Source: Lachnospiraceae bacterium (GTDB taxonomy: Bacteria; Bacillota; Clostridia; Lachnospirales; Lachnospiraceae). Taken from it: DNA of 33,714 nucleotides. A program made the translations under genes and the position numbers. The notes beneath the pieces are model-generated. The model was given only the letters and a program-made list of their open reading frames with translations, did not search any database and was not told the origin of the DNA. The DNA is taken from assembly GCA_016286115.1 (NCBI GenBank), contig JAEESA010000005.1, forward strand, positions 1 through 33,714, written 5' to 3'. Below, piece by piece: positions 19,501 through 27,034 of this stretch; the stretch's first letter is position 1, and every line of letters starts with the position of its first letter.

Positions 19501-20141
19501 GAAGCGGCAAGTCCTTTTTTATATTCCTCTCTAGTGATCTTTTCTCCTGTTTTATCAGCCAGAATCTTTTTCAATTCCCGTGAAAAACTCTCCCGTTCAA
19601 AGACACCGGCATAGCGGCGCAGCTTATCGATTGCCTTCCACTGATTCCTTGAAAGCGCCCTGCGGTATATCCCGGTCTTTTCAAGGGTTTTTATCCCGAA
19701 CTGAAGATTTTCGGCAAACCCCTGAGCAGCTTCATTCTGCAGCATAACATCGCCCTGGGCGATGGTTTTGACCATATTATCACCCTTTGCGCCGCGTGAA
19801 AGCTTCAATATAAGGGCATCCCGATACTCTTCGGGGATCTGGTATGTCATCATGATCATACTCACGCGGCGCTCCGCGCCAACCTCGTCCGCACAGAAAA
19901 TATGGGCGACCTCCAGATATTTTTCGGTCTGCTCCGCGATCTCGGTTTCTGAGCCGAAGATCACGACGGACGCCAGCTTTTCCCTGATCTTTTTGACAAT
20001 GGCTTTATTTGTCATGGATGAGTAGCCTGCATCCCTGACGATCTGTTCGATCAGCTTTTCATTCTCTTCTTTCTGAATCGCATACTCATTGAGGCGATTG
20101 GCAAACTCCGCATCCTCTGCTTCCAGCATGAGATACTTCAA
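13593..20141 (-). CDS. Giant (2182 aa) charged, predominantly helical protein of unknown function
   Basis: Uninterrupted 6.5-kb ORF; TTG start 3 nt after the upstream stop; rich in E/K/R/A/L helical sequence; near-C-terminal hydrophobic stretch 'MDMVMETGIIVATSLGAAGPAVKAVAAAVKAGVDMILYCIRVV'; internal duplications (see findings). Confidence 0.9.
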   Translation of the reverse strand: MKYLMLEAEDAEFANRLNEYAIQKEENEKLIEQIVRDAGYSSMTNKAIVKKIREKLASVVIFGSETEIAEQTEKYLEVAHIFCADEVGAERRVSMIMMTYQIPEEYRDALILKLSRGAKGDNMVKTIAQGDVMLQNEAAQGFAENLQFGIKTLEKTGIYRRALSRNQWKAIDKLRRYAGVFERESFSRELKKILADKTGEKITREEYKKGLAASGRRGIGFSARILGDQFLSHKDMQGILKEDEVEWFRENLIRALAPDEETFAALEHAQTIDIMKIAGTMRKVFRELKDRIAVMHADDKLDKSVCRQVLLRIASENIGEGDFERILEEEKKAFTDREALAQEMKAVKAVAKGDVSGGFDCERKYETYKKRRKLLADYEQGRFAVLSDYLMNDPEFYREMMNCTDEEAVSFLKETEEKYGALADALRTADVSPVVKQMYLDKKFDDIKSGVLKGEVIFWKREIRLEDKLIHEEKQQDGSTINSNVKNATKEVIKEILREEKSDLSKKDRASAIDGFIQYRLRKLYQDKDGFDKLQSKSELKEDLYLAYKAMEENRRAAFQAFGERLKDKNSPFFNETDQKKKKLIGRFAVYIGEAAADETDTEAFKKKLSDSIKVFEEKAMEEGKRILKKAAPPENETIRKETEERLNTEKAALSKAGYLLMEDEETKAILKDIREKKALVTFGSEKNTALSHGNWEMARERVRELLAPYLGNNLSPLIVNCLIEKNTITLSDILIGAGINVTADKALFGGEQVKKKWTRNLAFQTFDEHAKWLARVHDILSRPDKGEDPLSEDEKNLMIVHIYRNEESFFSSETKEHTDDRRVIKGQWYKDFRRKYKSLKKMEKMEIADPLLEQERINISRDLRGLLVTAGMKSGEEQSPGEDRSFETRCKRAFTYLDQTNKLCTLIAERLEANEKYRGLAPSDQASFVLGLRSYYHGELMEQLTAQADREAAFDKEKWAGKLDEVIGDATRMHYITGAKLSVGSESYHKRNTNFAETVGMEAIDETISKYGWHSQRKKYESLTPQQKELFALGLMLLDKGALGAGGGSNEVLSNPELRKKETSVRLIELSKCMQGASYDFRIDYVQAAAKLTNFGATIFSSGTTALSDTAFDKAFAFAEGIWLKMNSATKEDIERASDAESVIGEAALLGKTQQAKELEKLKRHVFDTEMFKTQLLSYAEEDAGKLNKSIGNASIVPLARNSMKKEKAHIERVLKRIAGMDELEIRRLIAVLQNRTVLDQSLVDKSNVMDADKREELALMFSEENEAAALRQFTTNSMCFNALSSILGFKLRDDKKIGDDTLRQEHFDNVSFHRTANVDWELVERAFQFLDEQKHARLARYAMRNSKDFIESSGNTKAIREYRSIKSKTTINEKDTIEFLKKQAKMDAESGDNEDAILAVGGFMKLDEAEKRLFFKVLGSRDLLDMSKKNLYRNIYNAGAERSFANETGRFRLIDEYIEKTRSGNTGIPLDKTAHYEALRSLLSTQVDDTADFKSAEHVRDLLATERNLFMQRKTAVDWKLFNRALQFVNRARYERKIREGNAELYRSSGELSKYGRLSMDYSILRKNIHNTGNQFFRFGVQRAKKAGFEIMDAVLEFQIGSVTMNLESLSKMFELAGKLMPEGKLKAVITEFNEEVMRGGKDTLGGIKTKTRYFNPAKTIKKTENKRKSKEKEATGQFQYIKNTIDNIIADEAVFEKGIESVGALIGDAVGVSKVRKKENGKKKEKEDILEKQVGKFKVQKRYGDIRDGIMKVVHLGKKAKGIYDKAKESIPGFRIEMDDGTTRVLLDAVTKTVVDRFTKAFAGEEKGPIADTLKVSLEKAKKAKLDALKESRLKELIANKKVPENYQFSDKDIKSHKFWKAEEEELTNAEKRTVVEKSGKDFISGILDGIFGKGAADGILEVAQTIQEFTTKIQKAMTWVSEITGAVRLYAESITDIVKRSQNKNELKGAKQRSQEEDVKKKDEETLKKGSEFQTEEQEELTAETVKHHLDMQKMANDISNNIQNLYIGKDVMDMVMETGIIVATSLGAAGPAVKAVAAAVKAGVDMILYCIRVVKDRAMLKDYYTTTQQGQRHLFNIVNGVDEAFGRELGEKNSALAKEDFLQIICKGEGYDKVEELVTDTGMRMATSIAFCASKYNPVLETRIQATTAMAVLGMKDQIGKTDAQTIKGIFDAMKAA

Positions 20142-20144
20142 ATC

Positions 20145-21275
20145 TTAACGCCCCCAGAGGCTCCGATCCCCCGCATCCGCCGAAAGTCCGGCCAGCATGG
20201 ACTCCCATCTTTTTCCGACCTTCTTCAGCAGACTGCTGTTTTCGGAGGAAAAATCCCTGATACAGCCGTTGATAAAGCTCCTGAACTCCTTAACCTCCGT
20301 GTATATCTTCTCCTGGGTCTCGGGGCTCTCATTCAGCTTCTTCTCCATATATTCGGAGAGGAGCTTCTTAAGTCCGGGAAGTCCGTAGGTGAGCTCCATA
20401 TGTTCATCACACACCATGGACATTGCGGTCTTGTTGGCGATTAAAAGACGGTTCTTGTCGGCAAGGAACTTCAGCAGCGTCTCTCTATCCCCCTTGACCT
20501 GCTTATCCCCTTTTATCAGGCGCATTAAGGTTTCCCTGTATTTTTTCCCGTTCACCTGCCAGTCCTTCAGTTCCTTACCCGCCTCTTCCGAAGTAAATTT
20601 CCCCGAATCGATGATGTGTGCAACATCCTCTTCCGTCTGTTCTCCGGTGCGTGCCTCTTCCTGTTCGGTGGCAGTCGTCTGAGCCTTAACCAGCTGGTCG
20701 ATCTTCATCCTGAGGGGAGCGATCAAGGTAGCGATCCGGCAGCTCATCCGATAGCGGTTCTTTCCGGATTTGGAAAGGAAAATACTTTTCGTATGGGTGG
20801 AGGCATAAAAATGGGCTGCATTTTCCACAAAATACAGTGCGTCGCGATAATCAATACTCACTCGGCCCTTCTTTTCAGCCTCCTCATTCAACTCCTTCAT
20901 CTCAAGCAGCATTTTCAATGTCATTTGCATGGACATCATCTGCGTGGATTTTGATTCGGAATCCTCCTCCATCATCTGCAGAATCTCCCGGAGACTGCTG
21001 GTTTCGATACTCTTTTTCTGACCGTTTTTTTCTGCTTCCTGCTCTGTCTCCCTGTCAAAAAATTCGATAGCATCATACGCGATATCCTGGGCGGAAAGCT
21101 GCTTATGCTTTTTAGACTGCCCTGTTATCTCATCCTCCGATACGGGGGAGGCGAAAGCAGCCGCATCAAGATCCTTCTGCTCCGAGTCCTCCATAGAAAC
21201 CTGCTGTTCAACAAGCTCAAGCCCCATATCAAGCCTTTGATTCATTTTTTCGGAAATACTACCATAGCCAGGCAT
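20145..21275 (-). CDS. 376-aa helical protein of unknown function, first gene of giant-protein operon
   Basis: ATG behind strong SD (AAAGGAGGACGTGTGACATG); highly charged helical sequence; no domain recognised. Confidence 0.85.
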   Translation of the reverse strand: MPGYGSISEKMNQRLDMGLELVEQQVSMEDSEQKDLDAAAFASPVSEDEITGQSKKHKQLSAQDIAYDAIEFFDRETEQEAEKNGQKKSIETSSLREILQMMEEDSESKSTQMMSMQMTLKMLLEMKELNEEAEKKGRVSIDYRDALYFVENAAHFYASTHTKSIFLSKSGKNRYRMSCRIATLIAPLRMKIDQLVKAQTTATEQEEARTGEQTEEDVAHIIDSGKFTSEEAGKELKDWQVNGKKYRETLMRLIKGDKQVKGDRETLLKFLADKNRLLIANKTAMSMVCDEHMELTYGLPGLKKLLSEYMEKKLNESPETQEKIYTEVKEFRSFINGCIRDFSSENSSLLKKVGKRWESMLAGLSADAGDRSLWGR

Positions 21276-21316
21276 GTCACACGTCCTCCTTTAAGATGAT
21301 CAACAGCATAATCATA

Positions 21317-21322
21317 ATTATA
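21317..21322 (-). promoter_or_regulatory. Candidate -10 box (TATAAT) for the giant-protein operon
   Basis: Minus strand reads ...GCCGGAGAGATGGTATAATTATGATTATGCTG..., about 40 nt upstream of the 376-aa start codon; no good -35 seen. Confidence 0.4.
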
Positions 21323-21569
21323 CCATCTCTCCGGCAAAAATTAACCTTTTTTTACTTTTTCGACGCCAAAGCACGAACTCAGTGTATAATTTTCGTTGGC
21401 AAAGATAAAACCGTAGAAAAAGGGAAGGAAGAATAATCTCCTTTCTCATCATACAGAAAAATCTTTATAATTTAAGTTTTTCGTTCTGATGGTGGCATGG
21501 AGCAACGGTTCTGTGCTAAGATAGGAGCATACAATTTTAAAGGAGGACTTTTTTTATGAAACGTATTTT

Positions 21570-23431
21570 ATGATTTGAGGGTCAAAAGCCCTCGTTAATA
21601 TTTCCGTTTTTTGCTCTTTTACAACTTCATATAATTCAGAAAATGGATTTTGGGAGAAATCCGGATGCTTTTTCGTGTAAGCGCAGGAATCCCCTTCCGT
21701 TTTTTTTAAGCAAATACCATATTTGAGGCATATTTCTCCGAGCCGTCCAGGTATTTGAACAGCTTTTTGAGGTTCAATGCACCGATCTTAAATCCAAACC
21801 GGTGTTTCATCCGTATCTTTCCGCGAACCGGCATGTGGTCTATATCATATCGTCGGCGGAGGATGGAAGGAATAGTTTCTACCCCGTTGCGGATTTTTGC
21901 TGCTATCTTAAAGTACGGTGTCTTCATTGATCGTTGTATCCTTGCCCGCTCTGCCGACTTTTGTGATACGTATACAACAGATTTCCTGTTTCCGAGTTTC
22001 GGATTGCACTGATCCCGATGCGGGCAGTTCTCGCATTTTCGCTTATCAAACGATGCCCTGCATTGGCCGGTACTTTTAACAAAGGAACTGCTTTGCGGCT
22101 GGTTCCCTGCCGGACAGCGTACTATGGAATGCCCATCTTCAGAAAAAACAAAATCTGCGTGGATGTCATTTGCTTCGCGGCCAATAAGATCTGTGGTTAT
22201 GAGACTAATGTTTTTTGCATCGGCTTCCTTTCGAAGTTCTTCGCTGTCATAAGCTCCATCCGTGATTAGAGTTCTTCGCTCAGGAGTTTTTCCTTCCTGT
22301 TCAAGATGTTCTTTGAGGAACTCTGTGTCACTGTGTGTGTTCTGTTCGAATTGGTAACTGGTAACAATGGAACCATTCTCGCCAACAGCTTCGGTGACAT
22401 TGGCGACGTATCCACGATTTTGCCTGCCTGCTTTTTCACGATATGTTGCCTCCGGATCTGCAGGATTTTGCATGATAGAGGAATTCATACTTCCATCTTC
22501 TTTTGTCTTTAGCCGCAAACTGCCATTTTCAGAAACAGTCTGCTCGCGGATGACGCGCACAAGAAGCTGATATGGCTCAACATCATCGTATCCACCGTTG
22601 CAGGTTTCCAGCAAACGTTCAGCGTCATTCAGTACGGTTTGAATCCTGCCGTCTTCGGATTCCAGCCGCTTATGATAGATGACAGCATTCATATCGTTTG
22701 GATCATAGTAATGCTCCAACCCGGAAAGCTTTCCGTTTCCCTCTGTCTTATGAAGATACGCCACGAAGTTGGATATACAAGTATAAAGCAATTCCAAACG
22801 GCTTAAACGCTTGATGTTGGAGGCGACCATCATGGAATCCATTCGCTGTATCTGACCGCTGATATTCATGAGCTTTGCCATTTCGCCAGACAGTTCCTTG
22901 ATGCATTCTTGGATCAGATCAACGCCGTGAGCGGTCTCATAGGTTAGACAGCGTTTCCGAAACCGCTTAAATGTCGTATCCGAAACAGGCTGTTCCTTAA
23001 AGTTTTCCGTATGAAGAGCTCGCTTATATCTGGCATCAAAAAGAATGGAATCAAGGAGTTCTTCGTCGGTTTGTTGACGCAGCTCTTTCAGAATCAAAGC
23101 ACCAACTATCACATTTACAGGATTGTTTGGCCGAGAAGCTTTATCGCTGTATAATACAGAGAACTTTTCTTCGTCGATCAGCGGAAAAATCTTATCAGCA
23201 AACTGGGTCGCCCATGAACGATCAAGGAATCGTTTTTCTCGATCGGTCAACCCGAAAAGCTGATTATTGAAGGACAACTGCTCCACATCATTTTTAACAA
23301 ACGACATATGACACCTCGCAAAAACTTGATACTTCTATTATATCTGTTTCTGCTCCGTATGTCTGAATTATATGAAATTTACAAGGATCAATTTACAAAT
23401 CATGAGGGGTACCTTTTGACCCTCGAATCAT
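21570..23431 (-). mobile_element. IS1182-type insertion sequence
   Basis: 19-bp terminal inverted repeats with one mismatch: atgatttgagggtcaaaag (21570-21588) and reverse complement of cttttgaccctcgaatcat (23413-23431), bracketing one transposase ORF. Confidence 0.88.
21706..23307 (-). CDS. IS1182-type transposase (DDE, DUF772-containing)
   Basis: 533 aa; 'FADKIFPLIDEEKFSVLYSDKASRPNNPVNVIVGALILKELRQQTDEELLDSILFDARYKRAL', 'DSMMVASNIKRLSRLELLY', 'LITDGAYDSEELRKEA'. Confidence 0.94.
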   Translation of the reverse strand: MSFVKNDVEQLSFNNQLFGLTDREKRFLDRSWATQFADKIFPLIDEEKFSVLYSDKASRPNNPVNVIVGALILKELRQQTDEELLDSILFDARYKRALHTENFKEQPVSDTTFKRFRKRCLTYETAHGVDLIQECIKELSGEMAKLMNISGQIQRMDSMMVASNIKRLSRLELLYTCISNFVAYLHKTEGNGKLSGLEHYYDPNDMNAVIYHKRLESEDGRIQTVLNDAERLLETCNGGYDDVEPYQLLVRVIREQTVSENGSLRLKTKEDGSMNSSIMQNPADPEATYREKAGRQNRGYVANVTEAVGENGSIVTSYQFEQNTHSDTEFLKEHLEQEGKTPERRTLITDGAYDSEELRKEADAKNISLITTDLIGREANDIHADFVFSEDGHSIVRCPAGNQPQSSSFVKSTGQCRASFDKRKCENCPHRDQCNPKLGNRKSVVYVSQKSAERARIQRSMKTPYFKIAAKIRNGVETIPSILRRRYDIDHMPVRGKIRMKHRFGFKIGALNLKKLFKYLDGSEKYASNMVFA

Positions 23432-23434
23432 AAT

Positions 23435-23710
23435 ATGGGTGTCAAAGATGTGGGAGATGTCTGCGTGTACAATATTGGCGAAGAAAACGAGCAAATTGAA
23501 TTCAAGAAAAGCACCGGAGAACTGAAAGAGGGTGTGATCTCCATTGCCTCCATTCTGAACAAGCATGGGTCGGGTGAGCTTTATTTTGATGTGAAGAATA
23601 ACGGAGACGTGATCGGACAGGATGTATCTGATATGACTTTGCGGGACATCAGTCGTGCTATTTCGGAGCATATAATGATGTTCAGATGGCGAAGTTTGCC
23701 ACGGATGTGA
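23435..23710 (+). pseudogene. AlbA_2 (divergent AAA_4-type) domain fragment
   Basis: 'ENEQIEFKKSTGELKEGVISIASILNKHGSGELYFDVKNNGDVIGQDVSDMTLRDISRAISEH' matches the AlbA_2 pattern; frame breaks after ~80 aa. Confidence 0.78.
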
Positions 23711-23756
23711 AAGCGACGTTTACGGATATCCGCAGGGAGGACAGAGGTTCGATCAT

Positions 23757-23828
23757 CGGTCTTGACTGTGCATTCTGCTCGCTGTAGCCGGACAGCTTGA
23801 TCCTGTCTATTTCTTCATACAGATTCAT
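23757..23828 (-). pseudogene. 5' fragment of an AbiEii-type nucleotidyltransferase toxin gene
   Basis: Manual minus-strand translation MNLYEEIDRIKLSGYSEQNAQSR, start overlapping the AbiEi-like stop (TAATG); sequence then departs. Position after an AbiEi-like ORF supports the call. Confidence 0.5.
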
Positions 23829-24230
23829 TAGAGTACCTCCATCTGTATCATATTCATAAGCTTCGAGCCGCTTTTGAACATAGCGGCGTAATCCTCGACG
23901 ACTCCGAAATCAAGCTCGTAGGAGAGCTTGCGGTAGTTACCTATGATTTCCTTATAATAATCCATCGGTATTTTGGATTTGAACCTCATAAGTTCGATTA
24001 ACATACGCTCCTTGTCGTATATGCGGATACTGGAATTGTTGTATTGTAACTTCGTGATGCCGGCATCAAATATTTCATCCTTCAGGAAGGACTGTATGAC
24101 GCGGGGGTCTCGTATTCTTGTATCCGTTCGCCTGGTTGCAAGGTAATAATGATCTGGGATCACGTCGGTCAGGGAATGATAGTAAAAAGCGCTTTTTCCG
24201 GTATCGAAGAGAGGGCGATTATTTGAAAAC
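23828..24230 (-). pseudogene. AbiEi-type antitoxin (predicted transcriptional regulator), N-terminally truncated
   Basis: 'GKSAFYYHSLTDVIPDHYYLATRRTDTRIRDPRVIQSFLKDEIFDAGITKLQYNNSSIRIYDKERMLIELMRFKSKIPMDYYKEIIGNYRKL' is the AbiEi C-terminal pattern; the wHTH N-terminus is missing. Confidence 0.75.
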
Positions 24231-24235
24231 CGGAT

Positions 24236-27013
24236 GTGGAGAATAAAGAGATGGTGTATAATGCAAGGGATATGAGCAATACAGAGCATTTACGATGTGT
24301 GGTGGAGATCATCACCTATCAGAATACAGAAAACGGATACACGGTGCTGAAATGCCGGGCAAAGAATTTCCAGGATCTTGTCACGGTGGTCGGGACAATG
24401 CCGGAGACTCATGTGGGAAGCGTGCTTTCTCTTGGAGGCTCGTGGAAGGTGAACCCGAAATTCGGCCGCCAGTTCGAGGTGGAGACCTTTGAAGAAACTC
24501 TGCCCGCGACGGTCTACGGGATTGAGAAGTATCTCGGCAGCGGGCTCATCAAGGGGATCGGTCCGATCTATGCAAAACGGATCGTGCAGAAATTCGGGAA
24601 GGACACACTGGAGATCATCGACGAAAATCCGGATTCCCTGATCGAGGTTCCCGGGATCGGAAAGATTCTGGTGGAACGGATCAAAAAGAGCTGGCTGGAA
24701 CAACGGGAGATCAAGAACATCATGCTTTTTCTCCAGAGCCACGAGGTCAGCACGAGCCACGCCACGAAGATTTACAAAGCCTATGGAGCCGACAGCATCA
24801 AGGTGGTGCAGGAAAATCCGTATCGCTTGGCGGATGATATCTGGGGCATGGGCTTCCGGACAGCGGACACTATCGCGTCAAAACTCGGCTTCGGTCATGA
24901 AAAGTATGAACGTCTCCGGAGCGGTATCATCTATACTCTGAATCAGCTGTCGAACGAAGGACACTGTTTTGCGACCAGAGAGATGCTGACCGAAAAGGGA
25001 ACGGAGCTTCTGGAGGTGGAGGAGCATCTTCTTGTCATGACACTGGATGAGATGATCCGGGCAGAGGACGTGGTGAGAGAAGAGGAAGCAATCTATCTCC
25101 CGCCGTTTTTCTTCGCAGAACGTGGAACCGCAAAACGCCTCACTGCCATCAAGGATAATTCCGAAGGGATCAAAGTGGATCCGGAAGGTCTGGAAGAACG
25201 AATCTCCATTAAAACAGGAATGACCTATGATGAGATCCAGATGCAGGCGATCCTCACCGCAGTGCAGAGCAAAGTCCTGATCCTGACCGGCGGTCCCGGA
25301 ACCGGAAAGACCACAACGACTCTCGGGATCATCACCGCTTTCCGGGAAGCCGGAGCGAAACTCCTTCTGGCGGCTCCGACCGGAAGAGCTGCAAAGCGAT
25401 TGTCGGAAGCGACCGGGATGGAAGCGAAAACGATTCATCGCCTTCTTGAATTCAAACCGCCGGGAGGGTATCAGAAAACGGAAGAGGATCCTCTGACCGG
25501 AGATGTGCTGATCGTGGATGAATGTTCCATGATCGATCAGATTCTGATGTATAATCTGTTGAAGGCCGTGCCTGACACGATGACTGTGATCCTGGTCGGG
25601 GACATCGATCAGCTTCCCAGCGTTGGAGCGGGAAACGTTCTCCGGGACATCATCGATTCGGAGACGGTGCCGGTTGTCCGGCTGACGAAGATCTTCCGAC
25701 AGGCGCAGACTTCCCGGATCGTCATGAACGCCCACCGGATCAATGCCGGACAGAGGCCGGATCTCCGCGGCGGGAAGGAAGCGGATTTCTTCTTTCAGGA
25801 GATGGAAGAGCCGGAAGAGATCGCAAAGCGGATCGTGGATCTGGTGAAGACGAAGCTCCCGAATTACTACAAGGTCGCCCGGAGCGATATCCAGGTATTG
25901 ACTCCCATGCAGCGCGGCGTGATCGGAGCGGCGAACCTCAACGTGGAGTTGCAGAAGGCTCTGAATCCGGAAGGCTTTTCCCTGCAGCGGGGCGGCGTCC
26001 ATTACCGGGTCCGGGATAAGGTCATGCAGATCCGGAACGATTATGACAAGGATGTCTTTAACGGCGATATCGGAACCGTCGTCTATGTGGACACCCAGGA
26101 TAAAGAGCTGACCGTGAATTTCGACGGGCGTGAAGTGAAGTACGATGTGACGGAACTGGATGAACTGGTCCTTGCCTACGCCACGACGATCCATAAATCC
26201 CAGGGATCCGAATATCCGATCGTCGTTATGCCGATCTCCATGAGCCATTACATCATGCTGCAGAGGAACCTGATCTATACCGGCATCACCCGCGCCAAGA
26301 AGATCCTCGTTATGGTCGGCACGAAGAAGGCGCTGTTCTATTCTATTCGAAATGTGACGGTGAGTGAGAGGAACACAAGATTGAAGGAACGGCTGCAGGA
26401 ACATACAGCGCCGTTTTCCGAAGTGAAGACAGAAACAAAAACCGAAACAAAGCCTCCGATGAGGCAGAAACCGAGATTTGTCGCATTCGATGTGGAAACA
26501 CCAAACCACAGGAACGATCGAATGAGTGCGATCGGTATCACTGTGATAGAGGATGGAAGGATTACGGAGGAATTCTATACGCTGATCAATCCCGGGCAGG
26601 AATTTGATTATTTCAACGTGCAGCTTACCGGAATCGATGAAGCAGCGGTGAAAGACGCGCCCACATTTGCAGAAGCCTGGCCGTGTATCGAAGCCCTCAT
26701 GAACAGCGGAATGCTGGTGGCGCATAACGCAATATTTGATCTGGGGGTTCTAAAGAAGTGCCTTAAGGATTACGGAATTGAGTGGAAACCTTATGTGAGA
26801 TACCTGTGCACCGTGCAGATGGGGAAAAAGCTACTCCCGGATATGAGCCACAAGCTGAATGTGATGTGTGATCATTACGGGATCGAGCTGGATCATCATC
26901 AGGCAGACAGCGACAGCCACGCCTGCGCAGAGATCCTGCTTAAGTTTCTGCAGGATGGAGCAGAGCTTCGGAATCACATCAGAACATATTCGTTTGACAA
27001 GAACAAGGAATAG
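24236..27013 (+). CDS. ATP-dependent RecD2-like SF1B helicase fused to a C-terminal DnaQ-type 3'-5' exonuclease domain
   Basis: Helicase: 'GIGPIYAKRIVQKFG', 'ILTGGPGTGKTTTTLGIITAF', 'VDECSMIDQILMYNLL', 'VGDIDQLPSVGAGNVLRDI', 'YATTIHKSQGSEYPIVVMP', 'LIYTGITRAKKILVMVG'. Exonuclease: 'FVAFDVETPNHRNDRMSAIGITVIEDG', 'LTGIDEAAVKDAPTFAEAW', 'LVAHNAIFDLGVLKKCL', 'HHQADSDSHACAEILLKFL'. GTG at 24236 or ATG at 24272 could be the start. Confidence 0.93.
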   Translation: MENKEMVYNARDMSNTEHLRCVVEIITYQNTENGYTVLKCRAKNFQDLVTVVGTMPETHVGSVLSLGGSWKVNPKFGRQFEVETFEETLPATVYGIEKYLGSGLIKGIGPIYAKRIVQKFGKDTLEIIDENPDSLIEVPGIGKILVERIKKSWLEQREIKNIMLFLQSHEVSTSHATKIYKAYGADSIKVVQENPYRLADDIWGMGFRTADTIASKLGFGHEKYERLRSGIIYTLNQLSNEGHCFATREMLTEKGTELLEVEEHLLVMTLDEMIRAEDVVREEEAIYLPPFFFAERGTAKRLTAIKDNSEGIKVDPEGLEERISIKTGMTYDEIQMQAILTAVQSKVLILTGGPGTGKTTTTLGIITAFREAGAKLLLAAPTGRAAKRLSEATGMEAKTIHRLLEFKPPGGYQKTEEDPLTGDVLIVDECSMIDQILMYNLLKAVPDTMTVILVGDIDQLPSVGAGNVLRDIIDSETVPVVRLTKIFRQAQTSRIVMNAHRINAGQRPDLRGGKEADFFFQEMEEPEEIAKRIVDLVKTKLPNYYKVARSDIQVLTPMQRGVIGAANLNVELQKALNPEGFSLQRGGVHYRVRDKVMQIRNDYDKDVFNGDIGTVVYVDTQDKELTVNFDGREVKYDVTELDELVLAYATTIHKSQGSEYPIVVMPISMSHYIMLQRNLIYTGITRAKKILVMVGTKKALFYSIRNVTVSERNTRLKERLQEHTAPFSEVKTETKTETKPPMRQKPRFVAFDVETPNHRNDRMSAIGITVIEDGRITEEFYTLINPGQEFDYFNVQLTGIDEAAVKDAPTFAEAWPCIEALMNSGMLVAHNAIFDLGVLKKCLKDYGIEWKPYVRYLCTVQMGKKLLPDMSHKLNVMCDHYGIELDHHQADSDSHACAEILLKFLQDGAELRNHIRTYSFDKNKE

Positions 27014-27034
27014 TAGAGAAAGGGGATAAAAGAA

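Noticed and set aside
13632-20025. Many plus-strand ORFs of 60-212 aa opposite the giant gene
   Set aside because: All are antisense to one continuous 2182-codon frame, lack family features and are not arranged with ribosome sites.
21556-21573. MKRIL* as a regulatory leader peptide (attenuator)
   Set aside because: The stop codon is supplied by the IS1182 terminal repeat, so it is better explained as an interrupted gene start.
24878-26725. 615-aa minus-strand ORF opposite the RecD2-like gene
   Set aside because: Antisense shadow of a well-supported helicase ORF; composition (very His/Arg/Asp-rich, low-complexity look) is typical of spurious reverse-frame translation.
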